Below, piece by piece: positions 56,333 to 64,000 of a stretch of 64,000 nucleotides of DNA (position 1 is the stretch's first letter; the number at the start of each line of letters is the position of its first letter). The position numbers and the translations under genes were made by a program. The DNA is from a bacterium ADurb.Bin157 (GTDB lineage: Bacteria; Muiribacteriota; Ozemobacteria; Ozemobacterales; Ozemobacteraceae): assembly GCA_002070375.1 (NCBI GenBank), contig MWDD01000009.1:16804-80803 (forward strand). Reading direction: 5' to 3'. Under the pieces are notes generated by a model that was not told the origin of the DNA, did no database searches, and saw only the letters and a program-made list of their open reading frames with translations.

Positions 56333-58394
56333 TTATATTTTTGCCTTCGGCTAAGGTCGACCTGTTTTTGCCGTTTGCCTTACTTTCGTAAAGTGCTTTG
56401 TCGGCGACTTTTATAAGTGATTCGCGATCATGGGAGTGTATTGGGTAGGATGCTACTCCTATGCTGACTGTGATCTTAAGGTCGCCTGAAGGGTGGGGGA
56501 CTCTTATTTCGGAGATTCGTTCCCTGATTCTTTCGGCAGTAAATAGAGCTTCGTCATCGCGTGTTTCGGGTAATATTACCGACATCTCTTCTCCGCCGTA
56601 TCTACAGGGAATGTCAACGCCTGTTCTGACTGTTTCTTTAATTGTTTGGGCAACTTTTTGTAAAACTTTATCTCCGACCTGGTGACCGTAGTTATCGTTA
56701 AACTTTTTAAAGTTGTCTATGTCGATCATGATAAGGCTAAGGCTAAGGCCGTAGCGGCGCGCACGCAAAAGTTCTTCGGATAAGCGCGCCTGAAAATATC
56801 TATGAACATATAATCTTGTCATGCCGTCGGTGATCGAAAGCTCGTATAATTTGTTGTTTTCGATAGTTACGGCAGCTTGTGAGGCAATCAGGTTCAGCAA
56901 AGAAAGTTCGGTGTCACTGAACTTTCCGCCGCCGCGTTTGTTAACTATGTTAATAACTCCGATGGTGCCTTCTTTAAATTTCAGAGGTGCGCAAATCAAT
57001 GTAATAATGTCTTCAACCGGCATTAGACTGTCGAAATTACTGAATCTTGTGTCTTTAAAGCCGTCGTTGCAAATAATACCTTTGCCTTCGGATGCTACAA
57101 TGCCGCAGATTCCTTGCCCCAGTTTTACAGGTGGGGAGGTGAAGGCCCTGTATCTTCCGCCGGAGGCTACTTTTATTATCAATTCGTCGGTTTGATCATC
57201 TAGGAGCATAATAGAGCCGCGTTCGGCGTCGAGAACTTCAATTGCGTGGGTCAGTACAAATTTAAGTAATTCTTCGGAATCGGTAAAATAGTTAACGGCA
57301 TTGCTGATAGCGAAAAGCGTATTTAATTCGCTCATTCTGTTCTCTTTAAGTTCCCGCTCGGTTTTTATGCTGATAATCATCTCTTTAAAGTTTTTGTCGA
57401 GAATTCCTATCTCATCGTATCTTTCGATTGCACTGCTGACGTTTAAGTCACCTGCCGCAACTTTTGTAGTGAGCCTAGCTAGCCAATTTATCGGGTTAGC
57501 GATATCCCATGAGAGCATAGAGCCTGTTGCTAAGGCGAGTAAGACGCCAATGACCGCGAATACAAAGAAGTCGCCCTTCATGCTTTTTTCGAGTCTTTTG
57601 TATTCAGAATCCGGCATCGCTATTTCGACTTTAATTTCATCACTTATTTTTGAAGCCAATGCAGCTTCTCTTATAAAATAATGTGATTTACCCATGATGT
57701 TAATTGTTCCGCTATTGCCCTCTTTTAATATGTTAACGCCGGTTTCGCGTCTGGTATAAACATCCATTTTAGTTGTGACAATTTGTTTGTTATTATAAAT
57801 CAGAGTATATTCGGCGCCGGTGAGTCGTTTAAGTTTGTCCCCGAAATCTCGTGACATTTTTTGTGCGAAGAGTATGTGTCTTGTTTCGGGAGTTTTGAGT
57901 TTGGTTAATCTGGCAGCTGCAAAAAACCAAGCTTCATCGCCTAATATATAAAGATTGGCCGTCAGGGAAGAGTGGCACATTGCGGGAATAACTACACGTG
58001 AGAGCATTTCGGAAGGGGTGGCGCCTTCTTCTAAAAGAATAATGCTTTTATCTTGTATTAAGGCTATATAGTCGAGGCCCGATCGCACTAATTCATACTG
58101 CATAACAGGCAATGTCGTGGCGGCAGTGAATCCGCTGGTCGATATGTTATACAAGTCAAAATCGGCTACTGTTTTTGCTCTTATTCTGAGGGTGTCGAGT
58201 TGGTCTTCAAGGGCGGTTCTGTACAAGCTCAAGGCGTAACCTGTGTTACGTTTCAGATCTTGTTGAGCTACATCTGAGATGCGGTTGAGTGAAATCATCA
58301 TCAGAAAAGTCAGCGGCAAGATAAAAATTACTGCGAAAAGTAGTATAATTTTATATTTAATTCTTCGACATTTAAAGAGTTCAGTAAAGAACAC
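56325..58394 (-). CDS. Membrane diguanylate cyclase with Cache-like, HAMP, GAF and GGDEF domains
   Basis: 689 residues, GTG start overlapping the preceding gene by 14 bp. Helix 1 (about 15-35), Cache-like sensor (about 40-270), helix 2 (about 278-298), HAMP (about 300-350), GAF (about 370-520) and an intact GGDEF domain: ITDGMTRLYVHRYF, IDIDNFKKFNDNYGHQVGD, active site RYGGEEMSVILP and SIGVASYP. It should make c-di-GMP. No RxxD inhibitory site is seen just before GGEEM. Same GAF-GGDEF design as the degenerate protein at 26078. Confidence 0.9.
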   Translation of the reverse strand: MFFTELFKCRRIKYKIILLFAVIFILPLTFLMMISLNRISDVAQQDLKRNTGYALSLYRTALEDQLDTLRIRAKTVADFDLYNISTSGFTAATTLPVMQYELVRSGLDYIALIQDKSIILLEEGATPSEMLSRVVIPAMCHSSLTANLYILGDEAWFFAAARLTKLKTPETRHILFAQKMSRDFGDKLKRLTGAEYTLIYNNKQIVTTKMDVYTRRETGVNILKEGNSGTINIMGKSHYFIREAALASKISDEIKVEIAMPDSEYKRLEKSMKGDFFVFAVIGVLLALATGSMLSWDIANPINWLARLTTKVAAGDLNVSSAIERYDEIGILDKNFKEMIISIKTERELKENRMSELNTLFAISNAVNYFTDSEELLKFVLTHAIEVLDAERGSIMLLDDQTDELIIKVASGGRYRAFTSPPVKLGQGICGIVASEGKGIICNDGFKDTRFSNFDSLMPVEDIITLICAPLKFKEGTIGVINIVNKRGGGKFSDTELSLLNLIASQAAVTIENNKLYELSITDGMTRLYVHRYFQARLSEELLRARRYGLSLSLIMIDIDNFKKFNDNYGHQVGDKVLQKVAQTIKETVRTGVDIPCRYGGEEMSVILPETRDDEALFTAERIRERISEIRVPHPSGDLKITVSIGVASYPIHSHDRESLIKVADKALYESKANGKNRSTLAEGKNINE

Positions 58395-60474
58395 GTTTTA
58401 TTTCTACCTGCCCATTTCTGCTTCTTAAGCCGTTTATAAACGTTCTTCTTATGTCAGATGAATATTTTGAAAGATTAGCTTTGGATATATTATACAATCC
58501 TTCAATTTTTAACGGGAACCCGTCATTTATCGCTACCTTATAAATTTTATCAGGTGCAAAACTGTTGTTCCAAGGGTGAATTTTAATTTCTTTATTATCG
58601 TCTAATTCAGCTGAAAAACCAGAGAAAGCAGTGGGCATTGTGCTATTTTTTTCAAGCCCTCTTTGCACAATATTTTTTATAGTTGCTCCGTCTAATTCTA
58701 TTATCATAACGCTTATTGCGCTATTTGCGGAAAAATCAGAGAGAATTCTGCTTGGGGTAATTCTTTTTAAGGGTTCTCGGGTTCTTCTGATTATATCTAC
58801 GGGAACAAAAGCAAAGTCAGCTTGAGTTTCAAGTCTTAAAATTTCAGCCAACAATCTGCAGTATTCTGAGTTTGAAGTACCGTCGTTTGTAATTTCTTTT
58901 TCGAGTTCAACAAGACTGTGCGCCAGAGATTGAATTCTTAAAGTTTCGTCTAATTCCTGAAAATCATTAAACCTGCGCTTAGTTTCGGGGCTGATAAATT
59001 GTCTTTTTCTGAGGTGATTTACAAGGTTTTCTCTTATTAGGCCCTTAATTGAGGCATTTTTGCCCTGACTGAACTCAGGCCAATCTATTTTATTGTTAAA
59101 CATAAAATCGTTTATGGCCACAGTATAAGTAGAATCGAATTCTAAGGGCTGTTCGCCGATATCGATTTGAATAATTCTGAATCCTGCGGGGTTGGAGCCT
59201 GAATAAGTGCAGTTTATTCCTGCGCTTTGCAAAAAGCCGGTTTTACCTGATAAGCTTGTTTCAATTATATTTTCGAGTTGAGCACCGGTTAATTCAACCA
59301 CCACCAAATTATTTTCGAACGGCATAATATTGAACAATTTTCGTAAACTGACTTTTCCTTCACCTAAGGAAGTTTTAATTCCGCCCGAGTTTGTGAGTGC
59401 AATCTGGGCCCCGCTGACTTCTTTCATACAATCGGCAATAAGGCTTCCTATTGTAGATTCTTCAGTGTAGGAATGATTAAAAACGCCTTTGCTTTCTGTA
59501 ATTGTTTCTTCTAATAGCCCGTCAACTTTTGATTCAACCCGAGCTATTTCTTCTGATAATTCTTTGTCGGGGGGAATTTCAGCGGCATTAACTGCGAAGA
59601 CTCTGTTATACAAGCCCAATACATCCCATTTTCCTGCGTTATAAGAAATTTTTGTCAAACCAATTCCGCCGCCTCTGCTTGACGCGGTATTGCACAATAC
59701 CGGCTTTGCTGAGTTGGAGATTGTAGATGAAATCATATCACCGATAATAACGTCTACGTCCGGGAACAATTCGCCGACATTTTTATTTTCTGCGGTGACG
59801 GGGTGATGTGAAAGCAATATGATCAGCTCAGCGCCTTTTGCCTTTAGATTAGCGGCAGTATTTTGCACAGAGGTAACCATATTTATAATTTCAACGTTTT
59901 CAATGTTGTCTTGTCTGGTGTTTCTTGCCAATTCGGCGTGTCCTAAGCCAATAATACCTATTTTGGCGCCTGCTTTTTCGACAATGATTCCCGGTTTAAA
60001 TGTTTCTGATACAGGCGCTGAAACGTCTCTGTAATTACAGGCGAGCATAGGCACCAAGTTGCTGTTTATAAACCCTTTCAAAGCATCAAACCCGTATTCG
60101 AATTCCATGTTACCGATCGCCATAGCGTCGTAGCCGGCCTTAGCCATCAGCCTAAGCGGCACATCGCCCATCGTAAGCGTTGCTTCGGCAGTGCCGAATA
60201 AAGCATCGCCCGTATCAAGAAGCAGGGTGTTCTCGGGCTTAAAATTAAAAGCCTTCGACATTCGTTCTATGTAGCCCTTAATAAAAGCCAGCCCGCCGGC
60301 CTGGTCGTATTTGTGATCCAGCACAACGCCTGAAAAAGGTTTGATTTGCCCTCGCAAATTTGAGGTGTAAAATATAACCAACTCTTTTGAGGGAAGTTTC
60401 AAGTAATCACTGATAATTAGACCTGCAAGCAAGCACATCATTAAGACGGCAACAATAGACAGGTTTTTGACCAT
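58381..60474 (-). CDS. UshA/5'-nucleotidase-like secreted protein, probable pseudoenzyme
   Basis: 697 residues from the ATG at 60474, eight bases after GGAG, opening with a signal anchor (about 4-22). The N-terminal metallophosphatase domain keeps LLDTGD (D87, D90) and SHH (222-224), but motif I reads TSNLRG (37-42) instead of T-N-D-x-H-G, motif III GNMEF (121-125) instead of G-N-H-E, and motif V GDMIS (245-249) instead of G-H-T-H, so most metal ligands and the catalytic His are missing. The C-terminal nucleotide-binding domain (about 330-500, TNSGGIK, MPFENNLVV) is followed by a second, weaker copy (about 540-690). Binding rather than catalysis is inferred. Confidence 0.8.
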   Translation of the reverse strand: MVKNLSIVAVLMMCLLAGLIISDYLKLPSKELVIFYTSNLRGQIKPFSGVVLDHKYDQAGGLAFIKGYIERMSKAFNFKPENTLLLDTGDALFGTAEATLTMGDVPLRLMAKAGYDAMAIGNMEFEYGFDALKGFINSNLVPMLACNYRDVSAPVSETFKPGIIVEKAGAKIGIIGLGHAELARNTRQDNIENVEIINMVTSVQNTAANLKAKGAELIILLSHHPVTAENKNVGELFPDVDVIIGDMISSTISNSAKPVLCNTASSRGGGIGLTKISYNAGKWDVLGLYNRVFAVNAAEIPPDKELSEEIARVESKVDGLLEETITESKGVFNHSYTEESTIGSLIADCMKEVSGAQIALTNSGGIKTSLGEGKVSLRKLFNIMPFENNLVVVELTGAQLENIIETSLSGKTGFLQSAGINCTYSGSNPAGFRIIQIDIGEQPLEFDSTYTVAINDFMFNNKIDWPEFSQGKNASIKGLIRENLVNHLRKRQFISPETKRRFNDFQELDETLRIQSLAHSLVELEKEITNDGTSNSEYCRLLAEILRLETQADFAFVPVDIIRRTREPLKRITPSRILSDFSANSAISVMIIELDGATIKNIVQRGLEKNSTMPTAFSGFSAELDDNKEIKIHPWNNSFAPDKIYKVAINDGFPLKIEGLYNISKANLSKYSSDIRRTFINGLRSRNGQVEIKRVLY

Positions 60475-60503
60475 TTTGTGGCTCCTGCTTTTTAATTTGT
60501 TAT

Positions 60504-60532
60504 ACCCTACCAAAGAACAAGCGTCGTGTCAA
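60504..60532 (-). promoter_or_regulatory. Promoter of the nucleotidase-like/GGDEF/EamA operon
   Basis: Minus strand TTGACA (60532-60527), 17-bp spacer, TAGGGT (60509-60504). The -35 is perfect, the -10 is moderate. It lies just past the helicase stop codon (60536). Confidence 0.5.
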
Positions 60533-60535
60533 TAA

Positions 60536-62455
60536 TTAACCGCTAATTTCCCAAGTTTCCATACAATCAGAAATTTCTTTAACAAAAGGGGAAACCCGCG
60601 TCAGCGCCGAACGTGAGCTATGATCATAAATATATGCCGGATAACTTACAATTAAATTTTCTTTCGCTCTTGTCATCGCAACGTACATTAATCGCCGCTC
60701 TTCCTCGTATTCCGCGAGACTTTTAGCCGCGTTTTTTGAAGGGAAAAGGCCTTCGAGAGCTGATACTACGAAGACAGTTTTCCATTCTAAGCCTTTTGCA
60801 GAGTGGACAGTAGATAATATCAGCGGCGCTGTTGAGGAGCCTGAATTTACTCTTGGCGGTTCTATGGTAATTTCTGTTAAAAATTCGTGCAGAGAACTAT
60901 ATTTTTCTGCAATCAATGCAAACTGATCAATTTCTTTTAATCGCCTTGGGTAGTCGTCATAATTTGCTTTTAAAATATCAGCGTAATAATCGCACACTGT
61001 TTCGATAACTTTTATCGGTGCTTCACCCTTAAAATTCAGTGCTCTCAGAAGCATTTCAGAAAGTTCGCCAACAGATTTTCTCGCTTTAACACTGCATTTA
61101 ACTTCACTCAGATCATATGGGCACTCGCGTGCAATAAGCTCTGAATAAATATTAGAAGCACTTACAGACCCAATTCCTTCAGATAATAATAAAATTCTGA
61201 GCCAAGAAACCTTATCGTTTGGGTTATTTATTACTTTAAGGTAGGCCATTACATCTTTTAAATGCGATGCCTCCAAAAACTTTGTGCCACCCCATTTTAC
61301 ATACGAGATTCCCACTCTGTTGAGCTCTGTTTCAATTGCGTAAGCGTGATGCGAAGCCCTGAATAAAACTGCAATTTCGTTTAAACGCTCACCTTTGTTT
61401 AACAAATCGGTTATTGCCGCCGTCACAAAACGTGCCTGCTGATCTTCGTCTCCGCATTTAGCAAGAATCGGAGCCGATCCTTTGTCTTTTAAAGAAAACA
61501 GTTTTTTTTTGTAACCTTCTTTTGCTTTTGCCATAAGCTTATTTGCTGTTTCCACTATAAGCGGTTGAGAACGATAATTTTGTTCAAGCTTTATAATCTT
61601 ACAGTTTTTAAATTGGTTTTGAAATGTAAGAATATTTTCTATTTTAGCGCCTCTGAACGAATATATGCTTTGAAAATCATCACCAACGACCATAATGTTT
61701 TGGTGTTCCCCCGCAAGCAAAAGGGTTATTTTTCCTTGTAAGCCGTTGGTGTCTTGGTATTCGTCTGCCATTACAAATTTATATTTATCGCAGATTTCAT
61801 CTCTTATTTCTTTAAATTCAGAAAGCAATTTATAAAAATATAGCAACAAATCATCAAAATCTAATAAGCCGTTATTTGATTTGTAGGTGTTAAAGTATTT
61901 ATGCAGTTTTATAATGTCTTCGGTGTAATCAGACAAATGCTCATAAAAATTGTTAATCGTGTCTGCAACGCTAAGCTCAAGATTAGCGGCTTTAGAAAAT
62001 ATTTTACAGAGCGTTGATTTATTCGGAAACCTAAGTTCGGTTTTGTTTAAGCCTAATTCGTTTCTCAATAAATTTATTACGCCCGCTGAATCCTCTTCGT
62101 CTAATACAGAAAACGGCATGTTTAAATTAAGATATTTGCCATAAATGGAAAGCATTTTCGCGGCAAACCCATGATATGTTCCGCCTGCAACATTAATTTT
62201 CTCGCTGCCAAGCAGTTTTGCAACTCTGTTAAGCATGTTTTCCGCTGCTTTTCTGGTAAAAGTCAACAGTAATATGTTTTCGGGTGCTATACCGTTTTCA
62301 AGCATACACGCTACTCTGTAAGTTAAGGTGCCTGTTTTCCCGCTTCCGGCTCCGGCAATGCAGAGCATAGGGCCGTAAAACTCTTTAACCGCAGTTATCT
62401 GGGCTTTATTTAATACCTGTTCATAGTTAATTTTAATTGTTTGAAATTTATTCAT
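60536..62455 (-). CDS. UvrD/PcrA/Rep-type DNA helicase
   Basis: 639 residues, superfamily 1A 3'-5' helicase. Motifs in order: Q motif LNKAQITAV, Walker A GAGSGKTGTLTYRV, LLLTFTRKAAENML (Ia), FVMADEYQDTNGLQ (II), VVGDDFQSIYSFRGA (III), LEQNYRSQP (IV), LSTVHSAKGLEWKTVFV (V) and RRLMYVAMTRAKENL (VI). Shorter than most UvrD/PcrA proteins; it lacks a long C-terminal tail. Its ATG overlaps the end of the small membrane peptide gene. DNA repair or replication-restart role by family. Confidence 0.93.
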   Translation of the reverse strand: MNKFQTIKINYEQVLNKAQITAVKEFYGPMLCIAGAGSGKTGTLTYRVACMLENGIAPENILLLTFTRKAAENMLNRVAKLLGSEKINVAGGTYHGFAAKMLSIYGKYLNLNMPFSVLDEEDSAGVINLLRNELGLNKTELRFPNKSTLCKIFSKAANLELSVADTINNFYEHLSDYTEDIIKLHKYFNTYKSNNGLLDFDDLLLYFYKLLSEFKEIRDEICDKYKFVMADEYQDTNGLQGKITLLLAGEHQNIMVVGDDFQSIYSFRGAKIENILTFQNQFKNCKIIKLEQNYRSQPLIVETANKLMAKAKEGYKKKLFSLKDKGSAPILAKCGDEDQQARFVTAAITDLLNKGERLNEIAVLFRASHHAYAIETELNRVGISYVKWGGTKFLEASHLKDVMAYLKVINNPNDKVSWLRILLLSEGIGSVSASNIYSELIARECPYDLSEVKCSVKARKSVGELSEMLLRALNFKGEAPIKVIETVCDYYADILKANYDDYPRRLKEIDQFALIAEKYSSLHEFLTEITIEPPRVNSGSSTAPLILSTVHSAKGLEWKTVFVVSALEGLFPSKNAAKSLAEYEEERRLMYVAMTRAKENLIVSYPAYIYDHSSRSALTRVSPFVKEISDCMETWEISG

Positions 62456-62591
62456 CAGAGTTAATTAAAAATAAAAGTATGCCGATACTGAAGACAGATA
62501 AAAAAGCAAGGGAGATAAATATGGTTACAGGTTCATTATTTTTAGCGACTGTCTTTACTATTTTGTTGTCTTTCGAGTTCAGCGGAGACAT
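62448..62591 (-). CDS. 47-residue single-span membrane peptide
   Basis: A short ORF between the SpoIID-like gene and the helicase: ATG at 62591, stop at 62448-62450, overlapping the helicase start by 8 bp. Begins MSPLNSKDNKIVKTVAKN, then a single hydrophobic helix (residues about 22-43: TIFISLAFLSVFSIGILLFL) and ends INSDE, giving an N-terminal basic and C-terminal acidic side. It starts 9 bases after the SpoIID stop. It would fill the gap neatly; ribosome site is weak. Function unknown. Confidence 0.6.
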   Translation of the reverse strand: MSPLNSKDNKIVKTVAKNNEPVTIFISLAFLSVFSIGILLFLINSDE

Positions 62592-62600
62592 ATTTTAATG

Positions 62601-63866
62601 TCATTCTGCGGGTATTTCTTCCACACGGGTGCCCGGATAATAAAAAGCAATGATATCTTCGGCTTTCATTCCTTTTTTTGCCAAACCGTCGCACCCGTAT
62701 AGACACATCCCGACACCGTCACCTTTACCCATACCCTTAAAAAGAAAAGATCTCTTCATTTCGGTAACATTAAATCTCATACTTTTTAAGCTGTTATATC
62801 CGAAATGTTTGTGTGCTCTGTTTGCAAAATCGTATCCCGGTAAAAAAAGCGGCGCTTTGCCTCTGAACAGCATGTGTGTAATTCGGCCGTTTTCATCGAC
62901 CGTTTCAGGTTCAAAAGCTACATAGAAGTTTTGAATCCCGCCCGCGTAAGCAACTGCAATAAAATCCATGAAGTCAAATTTGGCAAATTCGGCTGTCCAG
63001 TGGAAGGCAGGGCTGTGAAAACAGTTTTCTGATCCTTCGCTGCCTTTTAGGTCATTATGGGATGGGTGATATGGTTCGTTATCGACTCCATAAACACTTT
63101 TCGCAGACGAAATTTTGCCGCCGCAGGTGTGATGGAATCTTGGGTTAATTATTTTACCGTTATAAGTAATGACTTTATCAAAAGTTTGGTCGGCAAGCAA
63201 TGAAACCATTTGTCTGTTTGCTCCGCAACCTTTAAAAGGCATGCAATGTGGAGTATTGCAGATTTCGTATAATTCATTAAGATGTTTATTGTTTTCTTTT
63301 AAGTATCTTAATTTTGTTCTTGCCACAATAACATAGGCTTTTACGGCTTCAATTTCGCTGCTTACGTTTCCGAAGACAGAGGCTGATGAAACAACGAATT
63401 GTTCAAGAGAAAGTCTGTTAATGATTGAGAGTGTTGTGTCGTGATTGTCAATCTGAATCACACCTTCCATTATCATAGGTTCTGTTTCGGGTATTTCAAT
63501 ACTAATCAAGTCTCCGCCTTCTAAAATTACGCTGTCAAAACCTTTGTCGACATCTTTTTCCGAGGAAACTCTAGCAACTATACCTTTAGCTACCAACAAC
63601 AAAGAGACATCTTCGCCGGGAACAATATATTCGGTAACCTTTTCTTTATTTATGTTTCCGAATATTCGTTCGGTTGAACTGGCTTTTTGAGTGCCCGGTG
63701 TTAAAGGGTAGAGATTAACCTTCCAATTACCGCTTAAAGCTTGAAATTTTACTGTTTGAAAAGGAAGAGTTATATCTATGCCTACTGAAACGTTGTCAGA
63801 TTGAGCGGCACAAGGCGCCGCTAAAAATAAAATAAGTATCAGAAAATAAGGTAAGCAAAATTTCAT
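62601..63866 (-). CDS. SpoIID/LytB-domain protein
   Basis: 421 residues with signal peptide (about 1-21). The SpoIID domain (about 130-410) includes a family-like NRLSLEQFVVSSASVFG, the YVIVARTKL stretch, FHHTCGGKISSAKSVYG and GDGVGMCLYGCDGLAKKG followed by IIAFYYPGT. Such proteins are peptidoglycan lytic transglycosylases or amidase enhancers. The usual leading P-S-E-M/W motif is altered, so catalytic activity is uncertain. Its ATG overlaps the stop of the upstream gene by 4 bp. Confidence 0.85.
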   Translation of the reverse strand: MKFCLPYFLILILFLAAPCAAQSDNVSVGIDITLPFQTVKFQALSGNWKVNLYPLTPGTQKASSTERIFGNINKEKVTEYIVPGEDVSLLLVAKGIVARVSSEKDVDKGFDSVILEGGDLISIEIPETEPMIMEGVIQIDNHDTTLSIINRLSLEQFVVSSASVFGNVSSEIEAVKAYVIVARTKLRYLKENNKHLNELYEICNTPHCMPFKGCGANRQMVSLLADQTFDKVITYNGKIINPRFHHTCGGKISSAKSVYGVDNEPYHPSHNDLKGSEGSENCFHSPAFHWTAEFAKFDFMDFIAVAYAGGIQNFYVAFEPETVDENGRITHMLFRGKAPLFLPGYDFANRAHKHFGYNSLKSMRFNVTEMKRSFLFKGMGKGDGVGMCLYGCDGLAKKGMKAEDIIAFYYPGTRVEEIPAE

Positions 63867-64000
63867 TTTTTGTATTTCTCTTGGAAGATTGGGTCAAAAA
63901 TAGTCTTTAAAGTTTTAACCGCAACAAGAGGCAAAAAGAGAAGGGCTTTAAAAAAATGTTTCGAGAAAGGTATTTTTTGGGCAAGTTGAACCAACCGAGG
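63863..64000 (-). CDS. C-terminal end of an unidentified protein (cut by window)
   Basis: The minus strand is open from the window edge for 45 codons to a TGA at 63863-63865 that overlaps the SpoIID ATG (ATGA). The fragment is basic and hydrophobic (FKALLFLPLVAVKTLKTIF, ending EKYKK), suggesting the tail of a membrane-associated protein. The 4-bp overlap supports reality; the fragment is too short to name. Confidence 0.6.
   Translation of the reverse strand, partial: PRLVQLAQKIPFSKHFFKALLFLPLVAVKTLKTIFDPIFQEKYKK

Noticed and set aside
1..64000. CRISPR arrays, tRNA or rRNA genes, prophage or insertion sequences
   Set aside because: Read for regular spaced repeats, tRNA T-arm signatures and transposase motifs on both strands; none found by eye. 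A tRNAscan-SE/minced run would settle this.

Overview
The window is low-GC bacterial chromosome, densely packed, with short gaps and many 1-8 bp overlaps. The organism looks like an anaerobe with a Gram-negative-style envelope: a complete Rnf ion-translocating ferredoxin:NAD oxidoreductase, a B12-dependent (class II) ribonucleotide reductase, type II/IV pseudopilins, two lipoproteins, Aat, a chemoreceptor and several c-di-GMP/cAMP-type signalling proteins. The phylum cannot be fixed from sequence reading alone; the giant RNA polymerase beta' subunit and the gene mix suggest an under-sampled lineage (Riflebacteria-like candidate phyla are one guess, low confidence). No rRNA, tRNA, CRISPR array, insertion sequence or phage gene was seen.

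Layout. 1-1381: two ECF-type ABC ATPases, the first cut by the window edge. 1344-2801: a lipoprotein with its own promoter. 2880-6850: the most unusual locus, in which a 963-residue membrane protein with a degenerate PHP-like domain is flanked by two homologous, apparently non-coding RNA genes of about 290 and 310 nt. Each has a textbook sigma-54 promoter, a shared 28-nt identical core, covarying helices and a strong intrinsic terminator. 6853-16486: RseC-like protein, a small secreted protein, then a probable operon amidase - chemoreceptor - rnfCDGEAB (reading leftward). 16586-27526: aat, a metallo-beta-lactamase/FN3 secreted protein, nrdJ, aroB, tatD, metG and a GAF/degenerate-GGDEF protein.

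27638-34360: rightward operons of two glycosyltransferases, then a four-gene Gld-like ABC system ending in a clear terminator. 34368-41675: a leftward operon with thrC, a TPR membrane protein, three minor pseudopilins, a secreted protein and a CHASE2 adenylate/guanylate cyclase. 41741-52292: rpoB-rpoC with its own sigma-70 promoter, a long leader and a terminator. RpoB carries a Cys-rich insertion and RpoC a roughly 670-residue insertion in the trigger loop. 52312-55404: a small orphan ORF, two tandem paralogous amidohydrolases and a small lipoprotein. 55412-64000: EamA transporter, an active-looking GGDEF cyclase, a 5'-nucleotidase-like probable pseudoenzyme, a UvrD-type helicase, a previously unlisted 47-residue membrane peptide, a SpoIID-like protein and the tail of one more gene.

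The candidate new system is the 2.9-6.9 kb locus: paired sigma-54-controlled structured RNAs bracketing a novel membrane protein.
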